Source: Algoriphagus sp. (GTDB lineage Bacteria; Bacteroidota; Bacteroidia; Cytophagales; Cyclobacteriaceae). Taken from it: DNA of 32,874 bases. Made by a program: the position numbers and the translations under genes. Location: NCBI GenBank assembly GCA_023653075.1, contig JAMNXQ010000023.1, forward strand, positions 1-32,874. Reading direction: 5' to 3'. Below the pieces are notes generated by a model, which was not told where the DNA came from, ran no database searches, and was given only the letters and a program-made list of their open reading frames with translations. This document shows positions 17,317 through 25,370 of the stretch, one piece after another (the first letter of the stretch is position 1; every line of letters starts with the position of its first letter).

Positions 17317-17814
17317 TCACTTATCGAAGAAAATAATCGGAACGGTAATGATCGGGAAGTAGCGTCGAAGTCGAAGCCCAGGATGGGGCTTGCCTTCGAA
17401 GTAATCGACTAATTCATTCATTTGGGCCACGGTAGTTGCTTCAATTTTGACACGAATCAAGCCTTCACGAATCATGTCTACTTCTTTTGCAGCCAGATAG
17501 GAAAGGTCAATTACGCGTTTGGAACTGGCTGGCAAGCGATCATTTACACGCACCAAAACTTCCTTTCCGTTTTTTTGATTGGTGACGCGCAATAGCGTAC
17601 CAAAAGGTAGCAGTTTGTGCGCAGCGGTTAGGCTATCCAAATGAAATACCTCCCCACTGGCAGTTCGTCTACCTTGGAATTTGGGTGCATAATAGCTGGC
17701 CGTACCCTCTTGTATAAAAAGAGATACCCCCTGTGCAACTAGAAGGAGGGGTGAAAAAAGGAGTATAAAAAGAGCGATTAACTTAAATTTCACGACCGAA
17801 TCTACAATTTCCAT
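17317..17814 (-). CDS. RlpA-like double-psi beta-barrel protein
   Basis: Septal-ring lytic-transglycosylase RlpA-family protein, 165 aa from the first ATG at 17814; the frame runs upstream only from a TTG. An N-terminal hydrophobic segment ending LLLVAQG looks like a signal peptide. The DPBB domain has GTASYYAPKFQGRRTASGE, LTAAHKLLPFGTLLRVTN and VRVNDRLP. The residues matching the catalytic Glu, His and Asp of Pseudomonas RlpA (in SGE, TAAH and VND) are all present. There is no SPOR domain, so septal peptidoglycan targeting would need another route. It converges on the Gfo/Idh/MocA gene with 43 bp between stops. Activity on peptidoglycan is inferred from the family. Confidence 0.88.
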   Translation of the reverse strand: MEIVDSVVKFKLIALFILLFSPLLLVAQGVSLFIQEGTASYYAPKFQGRRTASGEVFHLDSLTAAHKLLPFGTLLRVTNQKNGKEVLVRVNDRLPASSKRVIDLSYLAAKEVDMIREGLIRVKIEATTVAQMNELVDYFEGKPHPGLRLRRYFPIITVPIIFFDK

Positions 17815-17928
17815 CCTACTTCCCAATAAAGGTGCCAATTTCTGTCAAAGTCCTTTCCCATGCTTGTAGGGCATTCCCCCTTCTCCTATCTTAGTGAGGA
17901 TAAACTATTTTGACTTTAGAATGTCGGC

Positions 17929-17958
17929 TTTCCCCCACCGACTTCACACTTAAATTTT
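17929..17958 (+). promoter_or_regulatory. Candidate promoter for sbcDC
   Basis: TTTC (17929-17932), 18 bp, then TAAATTTT (17951-17958, 7 of 8 to TAnnTTTG), 24 bp before the sbcD ATG. A short GTCGG/CCGAC hairpin (17923-17942) overlaps the spacer. Confidence 0.25.
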
Positions 17959-17981
17959 AGGTTAGACCAAGCACCATTCGA

Positions 17982-19220
17982 ATGCTAAAAATCTTACATA
18001 CTGCTGACTGGCACTTGGGCAAACGACTCCAAGAGTACACCAGAATAGCCGAACAAAAATTAGTACTAGATGAAATCTGCCAAGTGGCAGACCAAGAAGA
18101 GGTAGATCTCGTGCTTTTGGCAGGAGATATTTTTGATGCCTTCAATCCCAGTCACGAATCGGTTGAACTCCTTTACAAAACCTTGCGAAGGTTATCTAAA
18201 AATGGAATGCGACCTGTAGTTGCCATTTCGGGCAACCACGACAGCACCCAGTTTGTGGAAGCACCAGATCCTTTGGCTAGAGAATTGGGTATCCTTTTTT
18301 ACAGCCGCTACGACAGCATCATCTCCTGTGGCACCTTGGAAGGTGGGCTTGAAATCACCAAATCGGATGCAGGATTTGTGGAACTTAAGCTTCCCAAATA
18401 CGATTTTCCCATTCGTATTCTACTTGCTCCTTATGCCAACGAGGTGAGCCTACGAACTTATTTGGGTGAAGAAAATCGGGAAGAGGCTTTTCGGGAATTG
18501 CTATCTCAGAATTGGAAGATCCTTGCAGACCGGTATTGCGATGCGAAAGGGGTCAATTTATTTATGGGCCATTTCTTTTTTATGGAAGAGGGAGGTACAA
18601 TCCCCCCAGACGCAGAGCCTGAATCCGAACGTCCAATATTGCATGTGGGAGGTACGCAATCCTTATTTACCCAACAACTTCCCCACCAAATTCAGTACGC
18701 CGCATTGGGGCACCTGCATCGCTACCAAACGGTAAGCAGCAGTCCTTGTCCTGTGGTGTATTCGAGTTCCCCCCTCGCCTACTCCTTCTCTGAAGCAGAT
18801 CAGGAAAAAAATGTAGTGCTCATCCATGCACAACCCGGGCGAGCAGTGCAGTACAAGCCTATCGCTTTGAAACAAGGCAGACCACTGTATCGAGTAAGCT
18901 TTGACAACTTACCAGACACCCTCACCTGGTTGGAAACTCACCCCTACTGCTTCGTCGAGGTGACCTACTTGACCGATGAATCCATTGATGCCGCTACGCG
19001 AAAGGCCATCTTGAAGGCCCATGACGGGATCGTCAATCTGATTCCTCAACTCAGTCCTGGGGCTGCTGGACAGGCCCAAACTGAATTGCGTGCAGAAGAC
19101 CTCAGTAAAGATATGGAAACCCTCTTTCGCCTTTTTTATACCAGTGAAAAAGGACAGGAACCCAATGCCTACCTGGTAGACTTATTTAAAGAAGTATTGA
19201 GTAAAACAACTGCCTCATGA
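17982..19220 (+). CDS. sbcD: Exonuclease SbcCD, nuclease subunit D
   Basis: Mre11-type metallophosphoesterase subunit of the SbcCD complex, 412 aa. It cleaves hairpins and processes DNA ends in the cytoplasm together with SbcC. Phosphoesterase motifs are in order: HTADWHLG (D9, H11), LLAGDIFD (D49), ISGNHDS (N85, H86), MGHFF and ALGHLH. The C terminus has the capping and SbcC-binding region. The stop overlaps the sbcC start as ATGA, the usual arrangement, implying translational coupling. Confidence 0.97.
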   Translation: MLKILHTADWHLGKRLQEYTRIAEQKLVLDEICQVADQEEVDLVLLAGDIFDAFNPSHESVELLYKTLRRLSKNGMRPVVAISGNHDSTQFVEAPDPLARELGILFYSRYDSIISCGTLEGGLEITKSDAGFVELKLPKYDFPIRILLAPYANEVSLRTYLGEENREEAFRELLSQNWKILADRYCDAKGVNLFMGHFFFMEEGGTIPPDAEPESERPILHVGGTQSLFTQQLPHQIQYAALGHLHRYQTVSSSPCPVVYSSSPLAYSFSEADQEKNVVLIHAQPGRAVQYKPIALKQGRPLYRVSFDNLPDTLTWLETHPYCFVEVTYLTDESIDAATRKAILKAHDGIVNLIPQLSPGAAGQAQTELRAEDLSKDMETLFRLFYTSEKGQEPNAYLVDLFKEVLSKTTAS

Positions 19221-22200
19221 TTCCTATTCGACTGGAAATAGAAGGATTGTATTCCTATCGGGAAAAACAAGTCATTGAATTTGAAACCCTGACTGCTGCC
19301 GGCCTATTTGGGATTTTTGGAGCGGTAGGTAGTGGAAAGTCTGCCATCTTAGAAGGCATTCTGATTGCGCTTTATGGCAATCCGGAGCGAGTTTCCAATT
19401 CTGGGGAACGCGGCAGCATGATCAATTTGCAGCATCCTCAGGTAGTACTCAATTTTACTTTTAAGTCCGGAGCAAATAACGGGACCACCTATCTAGCACG
19501 CTACAGTGTCAAGCGCAACAAGAAAGACTTCGAAAAAATTGAAACTGCAACCCATACCTTCTATGAGCAGATCAACAACGAGTGGGTAGCGACAGAGAAA
19601 AATGCAGCAGAACTCATCGGCATGAGCCGGGAAAACTTCAAGCAAACGATCATCATCCCGCAAGGAAAATTCAGGGAGTTTATCGACCAGAAACCTACCG
19701 AGCGGGCCCAGATGATGCAAGATCTGTTTGGATTGGATCGATTTGACCTCTCGGCACAAACAAGCAGCTTAGTAAAGCAAGCGCGCGAAGAGAAGATCCG
19801 ATTAGAAACCCAACTCAAGGGCTTGGAGGAAATTACCTCAGAAAGCCTTCAGCTCAAGCAGGATGAATTTGGTACGCTGAGCGAAGCGCACCTGCAAGCT
19901 GGGCAAATGCTAGCCAAACAGCTGAAAGATTTAACTAAAATGGAAGCCGTTCGTAAATCCTTTCTGGAACTGCAAAAATTAAAACAAGTCCAAGATGGTC
20001 TAGCTTCCAGACTGGCAGAAATGGAAGAAAAACGGAAACTCTACCGAAGTTTTCTAAGTGCCAAAACCTACCTCAGACCTATCTGGGATCGCATCCTTGA
20101 CTTGGAGAAAGATTTTGAAAAATACCAGGTTAGCCTATCTGAATGCAATCGAAACAAGCAGTCCTTAGAAAAGGAATTGGAGATCCTTGTAGGCGACGAA
20201 AAGAAATTTCGCGAAACCAATGAGCTACGTCCACAGCGAGAAGGCAAAATTCGAGACCTTCGGAAAGTTTTGGAAATTCAAGACTTAAGGAGCAAACAAG
20301 CGCTTATCCAACAGGAATTGGACACCTTAGCTCCTGCTCTGGAACAAAAAACTAAAGAAATTCAATCCCTTGAAAAGGAGATTGAAGGCCTGGAAACAAA
20401 AAAAGCCGGCCTCCCAAATTCAGACCCCGGACTACTCGTAGATCTGAAAACTAGCTTGAATCAACTTCAAGAAATCCAGAAACGAAGAGGGGAATTAGAA
20501 CAATCCCTACAAGAGACGGCAGCCTTCTTGACGAATAGCGCTACACAACTAATTGCATACACTAGTCGACTACCTAAGGGGATTAAAAGCCTAGCCGAAT
20601 GGCTGGAGTCCCAAAAATCAGAAGTCAAAAAACTCGAAACGCTTCGAGAAAGCTTGATCAGAACCCAAGGATTAGCCACGCATGCACACCTCCTGGAAAA
20701 TGGAATGCCTTGTCCCTTGTGTGGAGCGAGTGAACACCCAAATCCACTCCAATCGGGAGAGGCGGCATCATCACTGCTTCAGGCAGAAACCGACTTGAAG
20801 CAAACAAATCATATTTTAGAAGAAATTCGAGACCTACTTCAGAAACAAAATCTGGAAGAGGTTCAGCAAAGTAATCTTCAAAAAAATCTAGCTCAAAAAG
20901 AACAAGAAAAAGTAGTCCTTCAAACCCAAGAACAGAAGATTTGGGCACGCCTAAAGCCTGTTGGAATAGACAGCATTGAGCTGCTCCAGAAGCAAATTAC
21001 CGAACTTGAACAGGCGTTTCAGGCCACGGAAAGCATACAGCAACAGCTCAATACACTTCGGAAGAAATATACCGAACTTCGTGGTGGTCTAGAAGAGGCT
21101 ACCCAAAAATTACAGGAAGCTAAACTCAGCAACCAAGATTTTCTATCGCGAATCAAAAGTAAAGAACAGGAAATCAAGGATCTGGAATTCTGCCTTCCCT
21201 ATTTTGAAAAGGAATCCACCACCACTTTGGAGAAAATTGCCCGAGTGGAAGAAGATATCGAAGCAGCAGCTACTTCTTTAGTTGGGGTACAAAAGCACCT
21301 GAAAGATCGGCAAATCGATCAATCCAAAAACTTAGCCGACCTTCAAAACTTTCAGACCTTGGTCCATACCACTAAAGATCGGCTTGCAGGAAGCAGAGAA
21401 GAATTTGTTCAATTGATGGCTACCCATGGTTTTCAGGAAAAAGAAGAACTAATTCGCCTTTTCCAACAGGACTTGGATGCTGAAAAAATGGATGCAGAGC
21501 TACGCGGCTATGATCAAGAGGTGGCTACTACCCAAGTTCGCATCGAGGCACTTCAGACCGAAGAGGGATTGATAGACTATTCCGAAGAAAGATTCCAAAC
21601 CCTTCAGGAAGAAGTTACTGCTGCCAAAGATCGAGAAAAAGGATTGCAGACCCAGGTTACCTTGTTGAACCAAGAACTACAGGAAATTTCTCGCAAACTT
21701 CAGGAGAAGCAGGTGCTATCAGATGCCTTTGAAAAACTGGATATCCGCGAAACCAATCTGAAGGAATTGGAGCGGCTTTTCTCAGGTAAGGGATTTGTCA
21801 GATACGTGAGTTCCATTTACCTGCGGGAACTCTGCAATACAGCCAATAAGCGATTCAGAGTGCTGACCAAAAATAGCCTGAGCCTGGAGATAGACGATAG
21901 CAATACCTTCTGGGTGACGGATTACCTGAATGGAGGAAAAAAACGTTTGCTCAAAACACTTTCAGGAGGGCAAACTTTCCAGGCTTCCCTCTGCCTTGCA
22001 CTTGCCTTGGCTGAAAAAGTAAAAGCACTCAACCAGGCAGATCAGAGTTTCTTCTTTCTGGATGAGGGATTTGGAGCACTCGACAAAAATTCACTCCGAG
22101 TAGTTTTTGAAACCCTCAAAGCCTTGCGCCATGAAAACCGGGTCGTTGGCATCATTAGCCACGTGGAAGAATTACAGCAAGAGGTGGGTGTCTATGCGCA

Positions 22201-22249
22201 AATAGAACTTGATCCCGAACAGGGCTCCAGTATCAGCTATTCCTTTTAA
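19217..22249 (+). CDS. sbcC: Exonuclease SbcCD, ATPase subunit C
   Basis: Rad50-type SMC-like ATPase of 1010 aa. The Walker A motif is GAVGSGKS at 35-42, and the Q-loop region is IIPQGKFREFI. Long coiled coils flank a zinc hook at C499-P-L-C502. The C-terminal half has the ABC signature LSGGQ at 915-919 and Walker B FFFLDEGFG with D949/E950. It forms the clamp that controls SbcD nuclease access to DNA ends and palindromes. Length is normal for the family. It is the last gene of the sbcDC operon and converges on the esterase gene. Confidence 0.97.
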   Translation: MIPIRLEIEGLYSYREKQVIEFETLTAAGLFGIFGAVGSGKSAILEGILIALYGNPERVSNSGERGSMINLQHPQVVLNFTFKSGANNGTTYLARYSVKRNKKDFEKIETATHTFYEQINNEWVATEKNAAELIGMSRENFKQTIIIPQGKFREFIDQKPTERAQMMQDLFGLDRFDLSAQTSSLVKQAREEKIRLETQLKGLEEITSESLQLKQDEFGTLSEAHLQAGQMLAKQLKDLTKMEAVRKSFLELQKLKQVQDGLASRLAEMEEKRKLYRSFLSAKTYLRPIWDRILDLEKDFEKYQVSLSECNRNKQSLEKELEILVGDEKKFRETNELRPQREGKIRDLRKVLEIQDLRSKQALIQQELDTLAPALEQKTKEIQSLEKEIEGLETKKAGLPNSDPGLLVDLKTSLNQLQEIQKRRGELEQSLQETAAFLTNSATQLIAYTSRLPKGIKSLAEWLESQKSEVKKLETLRESLIRTQGLATHAHLLENGMPCPLCGASEHPNPLQSGEAASSLLQAETDLKQTNHILEEIRDLLQKQNLEEVQQSNLQKNLAQKEQEKVVLQTQEQKIWARLKPVGIDSIELLQKQITELEQAFQATESIQQQLNTLRKKYTELRGGLEEATQKLQEAKLSNQDFLSRIKSKEQEIKDLEFCLPYFEKESTTTLEKIARVEEDIEAAATSLVGVQKHLKDRQIDQSKNLADLQNFQTLVHTTKDRLAGSREEFVQLMATHGFQEKEELIRLFQQDLDAEKMDAELRGYDQEVATTQVRIEALQTEEGLIDYSEERFQTLQEEVTAAKDREKGLQTQVTLLNQELQEISRKLQEKQVLSDAFEKLDIRETNLKELERLFSGKGFVRYVSSIYLRELCNTANKRFRVLTKNSLSLEIDDSNTFWVTDYLNGGKKRLLKTLSGGQTFQASLCLALALAEKVKALNQADQSFFFLDEGFGALDKNSLRVVFETLKALRHENRVVGIISHVEELQQEVGVYAQIELDPEQGSSISYSF

Positions 22250-22293
22250 CTAGGTTTTTTTTAAACTTTTGGGATAGGTACCAAGGATGGAAA

Positions 22294-22325
22294 CAAAAAA
22301 ACCCCAGCCATGGCCAGGGATTTTT
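22294..22325. terminator. Bidirectional terminator between sbcC and the esterase gene
   Basis: A GC-rich imperfect hairpin centred on the palindrome GCCATGGC is bordered by A7 on the left and T5 on the right. It lies 45 bp past the sbcC stop and just beyond the end of the convergent esterase gene, so it can serve both strands. Confidence 0.65.
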
Positions 22326-22328
22326 GAA

Positions 22329-22949
22329 CTAAGAAACCTTACAAAAAATCGTTTGATTCACCTTGGCCAACTCTTCTTGGCGTATGGTATGCATGTCATC
22401 TTCAAAGAAGGTGAGACTAACTGCTGCACCCATTCGCTGAAGAAGCTGAGCCGAATCATTCATTCGTTTTGCAGGTACGTGCATGTCTTGTGCACTACCG
22501 CTGATGTGAATGGGGGTACCTTGAAAATCCCCCGAATATTTTTCTTCCTGCAACTTTTCTCCGATCAAGCCTCCCGTAAATGCCACTACACCACCCAATT
22601 TTTGTGCCCGTAGCGCAGCGAATTCTAAGGAAAGACAGGCGCCTTGAGAAAAGCCAAGGAGGTAAATTTGCTCCGGCTTTATCCCTTCTTTGACTAGAAA
22701 TTCAAAAAGAAGAGAAACTTGTTGTATAGACGAATTCAAGGAAGAAAGGTTGCCTTGATCATTCGCCATAAAACCGAAAGGGTACCAGGTGCGCTGTGGA
22801 GCCTGTGGAGCATAGAGTGAAAATTCATCTAGATTTAGGTGAGGCGCTAAGGATAGAATACTTTCAGCAGTGGCTCCTCTCCCATGAAGAAGGATTAGTG
22901 CTTTACCTGCTTGAGCCAGTGGAAGTCCAGCTTGAATCCAATTAGACAT
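22329..22949 (-). CDS. Phospholipase/carboxylesterase-type alpha/beta hydrolase (MhqD-like)
   Basis: Small serine hydrolase of 206 aa, no signal peptide. The oxyanion segment is LILLHGRGA, the nucleophile Ser is in LLGFSQGACLS, the Asp in ISGSAQDMHVP and the His in DDMHTI. This resembles the MhqD/YpfH carboxylesterase group. Its ATG overlaps the last codons of the dioxygenase gene by 8 bp, so the two are translationally coupled. In Bacillus subtilis, mhqED pairs a ring-cleaving dioxygenase with such an esterase under a MarR-type quinone sensor, and the same gene types occur here. The natural substrate is unknown. Confidence 0.9.
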   Translation of the reverse strand: MSNWIQAGLPLAQAGKALILLHGRGATAESILSLAPHLNLDEFSLYAPQAPQRTWYPFGFMANDQGNLSSLNSSIQQVSLLFEFLVKEGIKPEQIYLLGFSQGACLSLEFAALRAQKLGGVVAFTGGLIGEKLQEEKYSGDFQGTPIHISGSAQDMHVPAKRMNDSAQLLQRMGAAVSLTFFEDDMHTIRQEELAKVNQTIFCKVS

Positions 22950-23892
22950 AGTTTTCAGGAGTAAAGGTGACCGGTTTCAATGCCGCTTCAATTTGTTTAC
23001 GCTTTCCTTCTACCCAATCTGGCAATTTCAGTGCTTCTCCTAACTGTGCTTCGTCTTCGTCAATTGCGAATCCTGGAACATCCGTAGCAATTTCAAACAA
23101 GACCCCTCCAGGTTCTCTAAAATAAATGGACATAAAGTAATTTCGGTCTCGAACCTCAGTTACTCCATAGCCCTGTTTGATTAGGCACTGCTGCATTTCC
23201 AACTGGGTGTCGGTAGTGGCGGTACGAAATGCCAAATGGTGCACGGTACCCGCACTTTGTACGCCTCGTTGTCCATTGGGATCAACCAGAATATCTACCC
23301 ACTCTCCGGGTTTTCCGTCTAGTCCATAGCGGAAGCGATTGCCTTCTTGACCGTGCAGGCGGTAATTCATGCTCTCGAGTAGCAAACGTTCGGTCAACTC
23401 CTTGCTTCGGAGGGCCAAAGTGGCTCCAAAGAACCCCTTGATGGAATGCTCAATCGGAATAGCGCCGTAGGTCCAGCCTTCTCGGTCATCTTCCCCATTG
23501 GCAATGAGTTCGATCCCCATTCCATCCTGGTCTTCAAAGCGGATAAGGGAATGCCCAAAGCGGGTTAGTCGATCAGAAACAGGAATACCAAACCTTTTGA
23601 GTCTGCTTTCCCAATACTCCAAACTTTCAATCCCCACCGAAAAAGCAGTGTAAGTCAATTCCCCAACGCCCTTTCGACCTCGCATCGCTCCCACAAATGG
23701 GAAGGTGGTGAAAACCGTTCCCGGTCTTCCCAAGGCATCTCCAAAATAAAAGTGATAGACATCAGGGGCATCAAAATTGATGGTTTTTTTGACCAATCGA
23801 AGACCCAAAATACCTGCGTAAAAATTTACATTTTGTTGGGGATCACCCGAGATGGCCGTGATGTGATGGATTCCTAGAATTAACGGTTGCAT
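22942..23892 (-). CDS. Ring-cleaving dioxygenase, VOC family (MhqE/MhqO-like)
   Basis: Predicted extradiol-type dioxygenase of 316 aa from the ATG at 23892; a TTG-initiated extension runs into an upstream terminator hairpin and is rejected. Two vicinal-oxygen-chelate modules are present. The first starts GIHHITAISGDPQQNVNFY and the second GTVHHLAFRT. Candidate metal ligands are a His in each HH pair and the Glu in GGVLFEIATD. Homologues in Bacillus protect against catechol and hydroquinone stress. It is preceded on its own strand by an intrinsic terminator whose T-run ends 13 bp before the start codon, so its expression should depend on readthrough. Confidence 0.92.
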   Translation of the reverse strand: MQPLILGIHHITAISGDPQQNVNFYAGILGLRLVKKTINFDAPDVYHFYFGDALGRPGTVFTTFPFVGAMRGRKGVGELTYTAFSVGIESLEYWESRLKRFGIPVSDRLTRFGHSLIRFEDQDGMGIELIANGEDDREGWTYGAIPIEHSIKGFFGATLALRSKELTERLLLESMNYRLHGQEGNRFRYGLDGKPGEWVDILVDPNGQRGVQSAGTVHHLAFRTATTDTQLEMQQCLIKQGYGVTEVRDRNYFMSIYFREPGGVLFEIATDVPGFAIDEDEAQLGEALKLPDWVEGKRKQIEAALKPVTFTPENYV

Positions 23893-23904
23893 AGATGGGA
23901 CGAT

Positions 23905-23938
23905 AAAAAAGGAAGCTTCTAGCAAAGAAGCTCCCTTT
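23905..23938 (-). terminator. Intrinsic terminator between yceI and the dioxygenase gene
   Basis: AAAGG-A-AGCTTCT (23908-23920) pairs with AGAAGCT-C-CCTTT (23926-23938) across a 5-nt loop with one A/C mismatch, and on the minus strand runs into six T residues. It lies after the yceI stop and only 13 bp before the dioxygenase ATG, so it may act as an attenuator. Confidence 0.75.
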
Positions 23939-23962
23939 GAGTTGGTTTAGTTGATCAGTGAC

Positions 23963-24487
23963 TTATTGCTTTACCAATTGAACGCTGAATTGCAAGCGCA
24001 CTTGGTCACTAACTACCACAGAACCTGCTTCGGTGATGGCAGACCAGGTCAATCCAAAATCCTTACGATTAATTTTGCCTTCAATTTCAAATCCTGCTTT
24101 GGTTTGTCCATAAGGATCTCCGACGGTGCCACCGTAGGTTACCTCTAGGGCAACTTCCTTCGTGATTCCCTTGAGGGTAAGGTCGCCTACCAATTGATAG
24201 TCTCCGCCTTGGTTAACCAACTTACCAGCAAAAGAAATGCTTGGAAAATTGGCTGTATCGAAGAAGTCTGCGGACTTCAAGTGCTGATCTCGGTCAGATT
24301 GGTTGGTATCGATGCTGTCAACCGCTAGGCTGAATGCAACTGTTGCTCCTGAAAAATCATCGGAGGTAGATTCTGCATTTCCTTCAAACTTGCGGAAATA
24401 GCCAGTGACAGTAGAAATCACTAGGTGCTTTACTTTAAATGCTACCTCAGAGTGGGTAGGGTCGATAATCCATTTTGTGGTGCTCAT
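23963..24487 (-). CDS. YceI-family protein, cytoplasmic
   Basis: YceI-family lipid or quinone-binding-type barrel of 174 aa. It begins directly with the domain (WIIDPTHSEVAFKVKHL) and has no signal peptide, unlike the copy at 1920-2504. Other family segments are the HLKSADFFDTANFPSISF stretch, GDLTLKGITKEVALEV and INRKDFGLTW. It lies downstream of a MarR regulator, and MarR-YceI neighbours are common. With the dioxygenase and esterase downstream, a role in handling quinone-like compounds in the cytoplasm is plausible but inferred. Its control region is the repeat-rich 24488-24711 segment. Confidence 0.93.
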   Translation of the reverse strand: MSTTKWIIDPTHSEVAFKVKHLVISTVTGYFRKFEGNAESTSDDFSGATVAFSLAVDSIDTNQSDRDQHLKSADFFDTANFPSISFAGKLVNQGGDYQLVGDLTLKGITKEVALEVTYGGTVGDPYGQTKAGFEIEGKINRKDFGLTWSAITEAGSVVVSDQVRLQFSVQLVKQ

Positions 24488-24509
24488 TGTGGTTGTTGTT
24501 TAAGTTTAG

Positions 24510-24683
24510 ATATAAGATTATATGATTATCCGCAATCACACCAGTAGCTTAAAGTCTAGTTGAATTACTGCGGATAATCGTCGAAAGACGACTGTCCACA
24601 GACCACAGCTCACCTAATTGAACTTCAAACCTTATCTTTCTTTGGTTACTGGTAACAAAGCGGATAATCATATAAGATTAAAT
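24510..24683. mobile_element. MITE-like inverted-repeat element between marR and yceI
   Basis: The 13-bp perfect terminal inverted repeats are at 24521-24533 and 24660-24672; including flanking bases the match is 16 bp (TTATATGATTATCCGC / GCGGATAATCATATAA). They bound a 152-bp segment with no coding frame. It is flanked by the direct repeat TAAGATTA (24513-24520 and 24673-24680), which looks like an 8-bp target duplication. Inside are a third GCGGATAATC (24570-24579), a CGTC-GAAA-GACG hairpin (24579-24590) and an inverted repeat CTTTGGTTAC/GTAACAAAG (24640-24660). The alternative is that these are regulator operators in the yceI promoter. Confidence 0.5.
24587..24608 (+). repeat. Dispersed intergenic repeat, copy A
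   Basis: A 22-bp stretch that matches copy B at 25282-25303 in 20 of 22 positions (shared core CAGACCACAG). It lies inside the MITE-like element. Confidence 0.55.
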
Positions 24684-24711
24684 AAGTTTTAACTAGAAAG
24701 TTCAGTTGGAT

Positions 24712-25164
24712 TTACCCTCGAAGTTTGTCCAGCAAGCCATTGAGTAGATCTAGTTCGGCTTCTTCGAGGTGAATTACTTTTTTATTGAGAATTGCAATTT
24801 GAGGTTCCAATAATTCCAATAGGCGCAAGCCTTTATCGGTGATGAGCACATCCACTTTTCGGCGATTTTCGGGACATTCCTCTCGCTTGACCAAGTCCTT
24901 AGCCTTCAACTTGTCCACCAGCCTAGAAGCGTTCGACATGGTATTGAGCATGCGCTCTTGGATTGCCGCTATGGTCGCTGGCTTTCCTTGCTGCCCACGC
25001 AAAATACGTAACACGTTGTATTGCTCGGGAGAGAGATCCTGATGCTTTAATACAGCCGTTTGAAAGCCTACCAAGTAGCTGTGCGTGTACAGCAGATTGA
25101 CCACTGCTTTGTTGTACACATCTTTAAACTGGGCTTGCTTGATTGCTTCTTCTATTTTTCCCAT
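24712..25164 (-). CDS. MarR-family transcriptional regulator
   Basis: MarR-type winged-helix repressor of 150 aa from the ATG at 25164; the frame runs ten codons further upstream but the ATG fits the family start better. The helix-turn-helix and wing are at about 60-115 (IAAIQERMLNTMSNASRLVDKL, then ENRRKVDVLITDKG), with dimerisation helices at both ends. A single Cys (C97) lies at the start of the wing, so thiol sensing is conceivable but not shown. It precedes yceI, the dioxygenase and the esterase on the same strand, like MhqR with its quinone-detoxification targets. A 24-bp imperfect palindrome at 25177-25200 ahead of its start is a candidate autoregulatory site. Confidence 0.95.
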   Translation of the reverse strand: MGKIEEAIKQAQFKDVYNKAVVNLLYTHSYLVGFQTAVLKHQDLSPEQYNVLRILRGQQGKPATIAAIQERMLNTMSNASRLVDKLKAKDLVKREECPENRRKVDVLITDKGLRLLELLEPQIAILNKKVIHLEEAELDLLNGLLDKLRG

Positions 25165-25176
25165 CAATTTCAAATT

Positions 25177-25200
25177 CAATTGATGTATATACAATTATTG
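25177..25200. promoter_or_regulatory. Candidate MarR operator upstream of marR
   Basis: A 24-bp imperfect palindrome (9 of 12 positions symmetric) with the perfect core TGTATATACA at 25184-25193, located 13-36 bp before the marR ATG. Size and position fit a MarR-family autoregulatory operator. Confidence 0.4.
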
Positions 25201-25281
25201 TAGGTAAAAGGTTCAGATTTTGCTTAAAAAATTACCAAGGGATGCCTAAACACTTGATAAATAGCTTGTTAAATTAAATCC

Positions 25282-25313
25282 GTCGACTGTCAACAGACCA
25301 CAGTCAATTGCAG
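25282..25313 (+). repeat. Dispersed intergenic repeat, copy B
   Basis: Matches copy A (24587-24608) over 22 bp with two differences. It contains the inverted repeat GACTGT (25285-25290)/ACAGTC (25300-25305). It lies in the 232-bp gap between the alpha/beta hydrolase and marR. Confidence 0.55.
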
Positions 25314-25370
25314 TTTACTACTAAAAAAACGTATTTAAATTTGGATGCTAAAATCCGTTGTACAACAACT

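Noticed and set aside
17982-22249. SbcCD as part of a phage-defence island
   Set aside because: No other defence genes, integrase or atypical composition nearby; the motifs and ATGA overlap are those of the ordinary housekeeping nuclease.
24640-24660. CTTTGGTTAC/GTAACAAAG inverted repeat as a terminator for marR
   Set aside because: No T-run follows on the minus strand, and it lies within the MITE-like element, so I treat it as part of that element.
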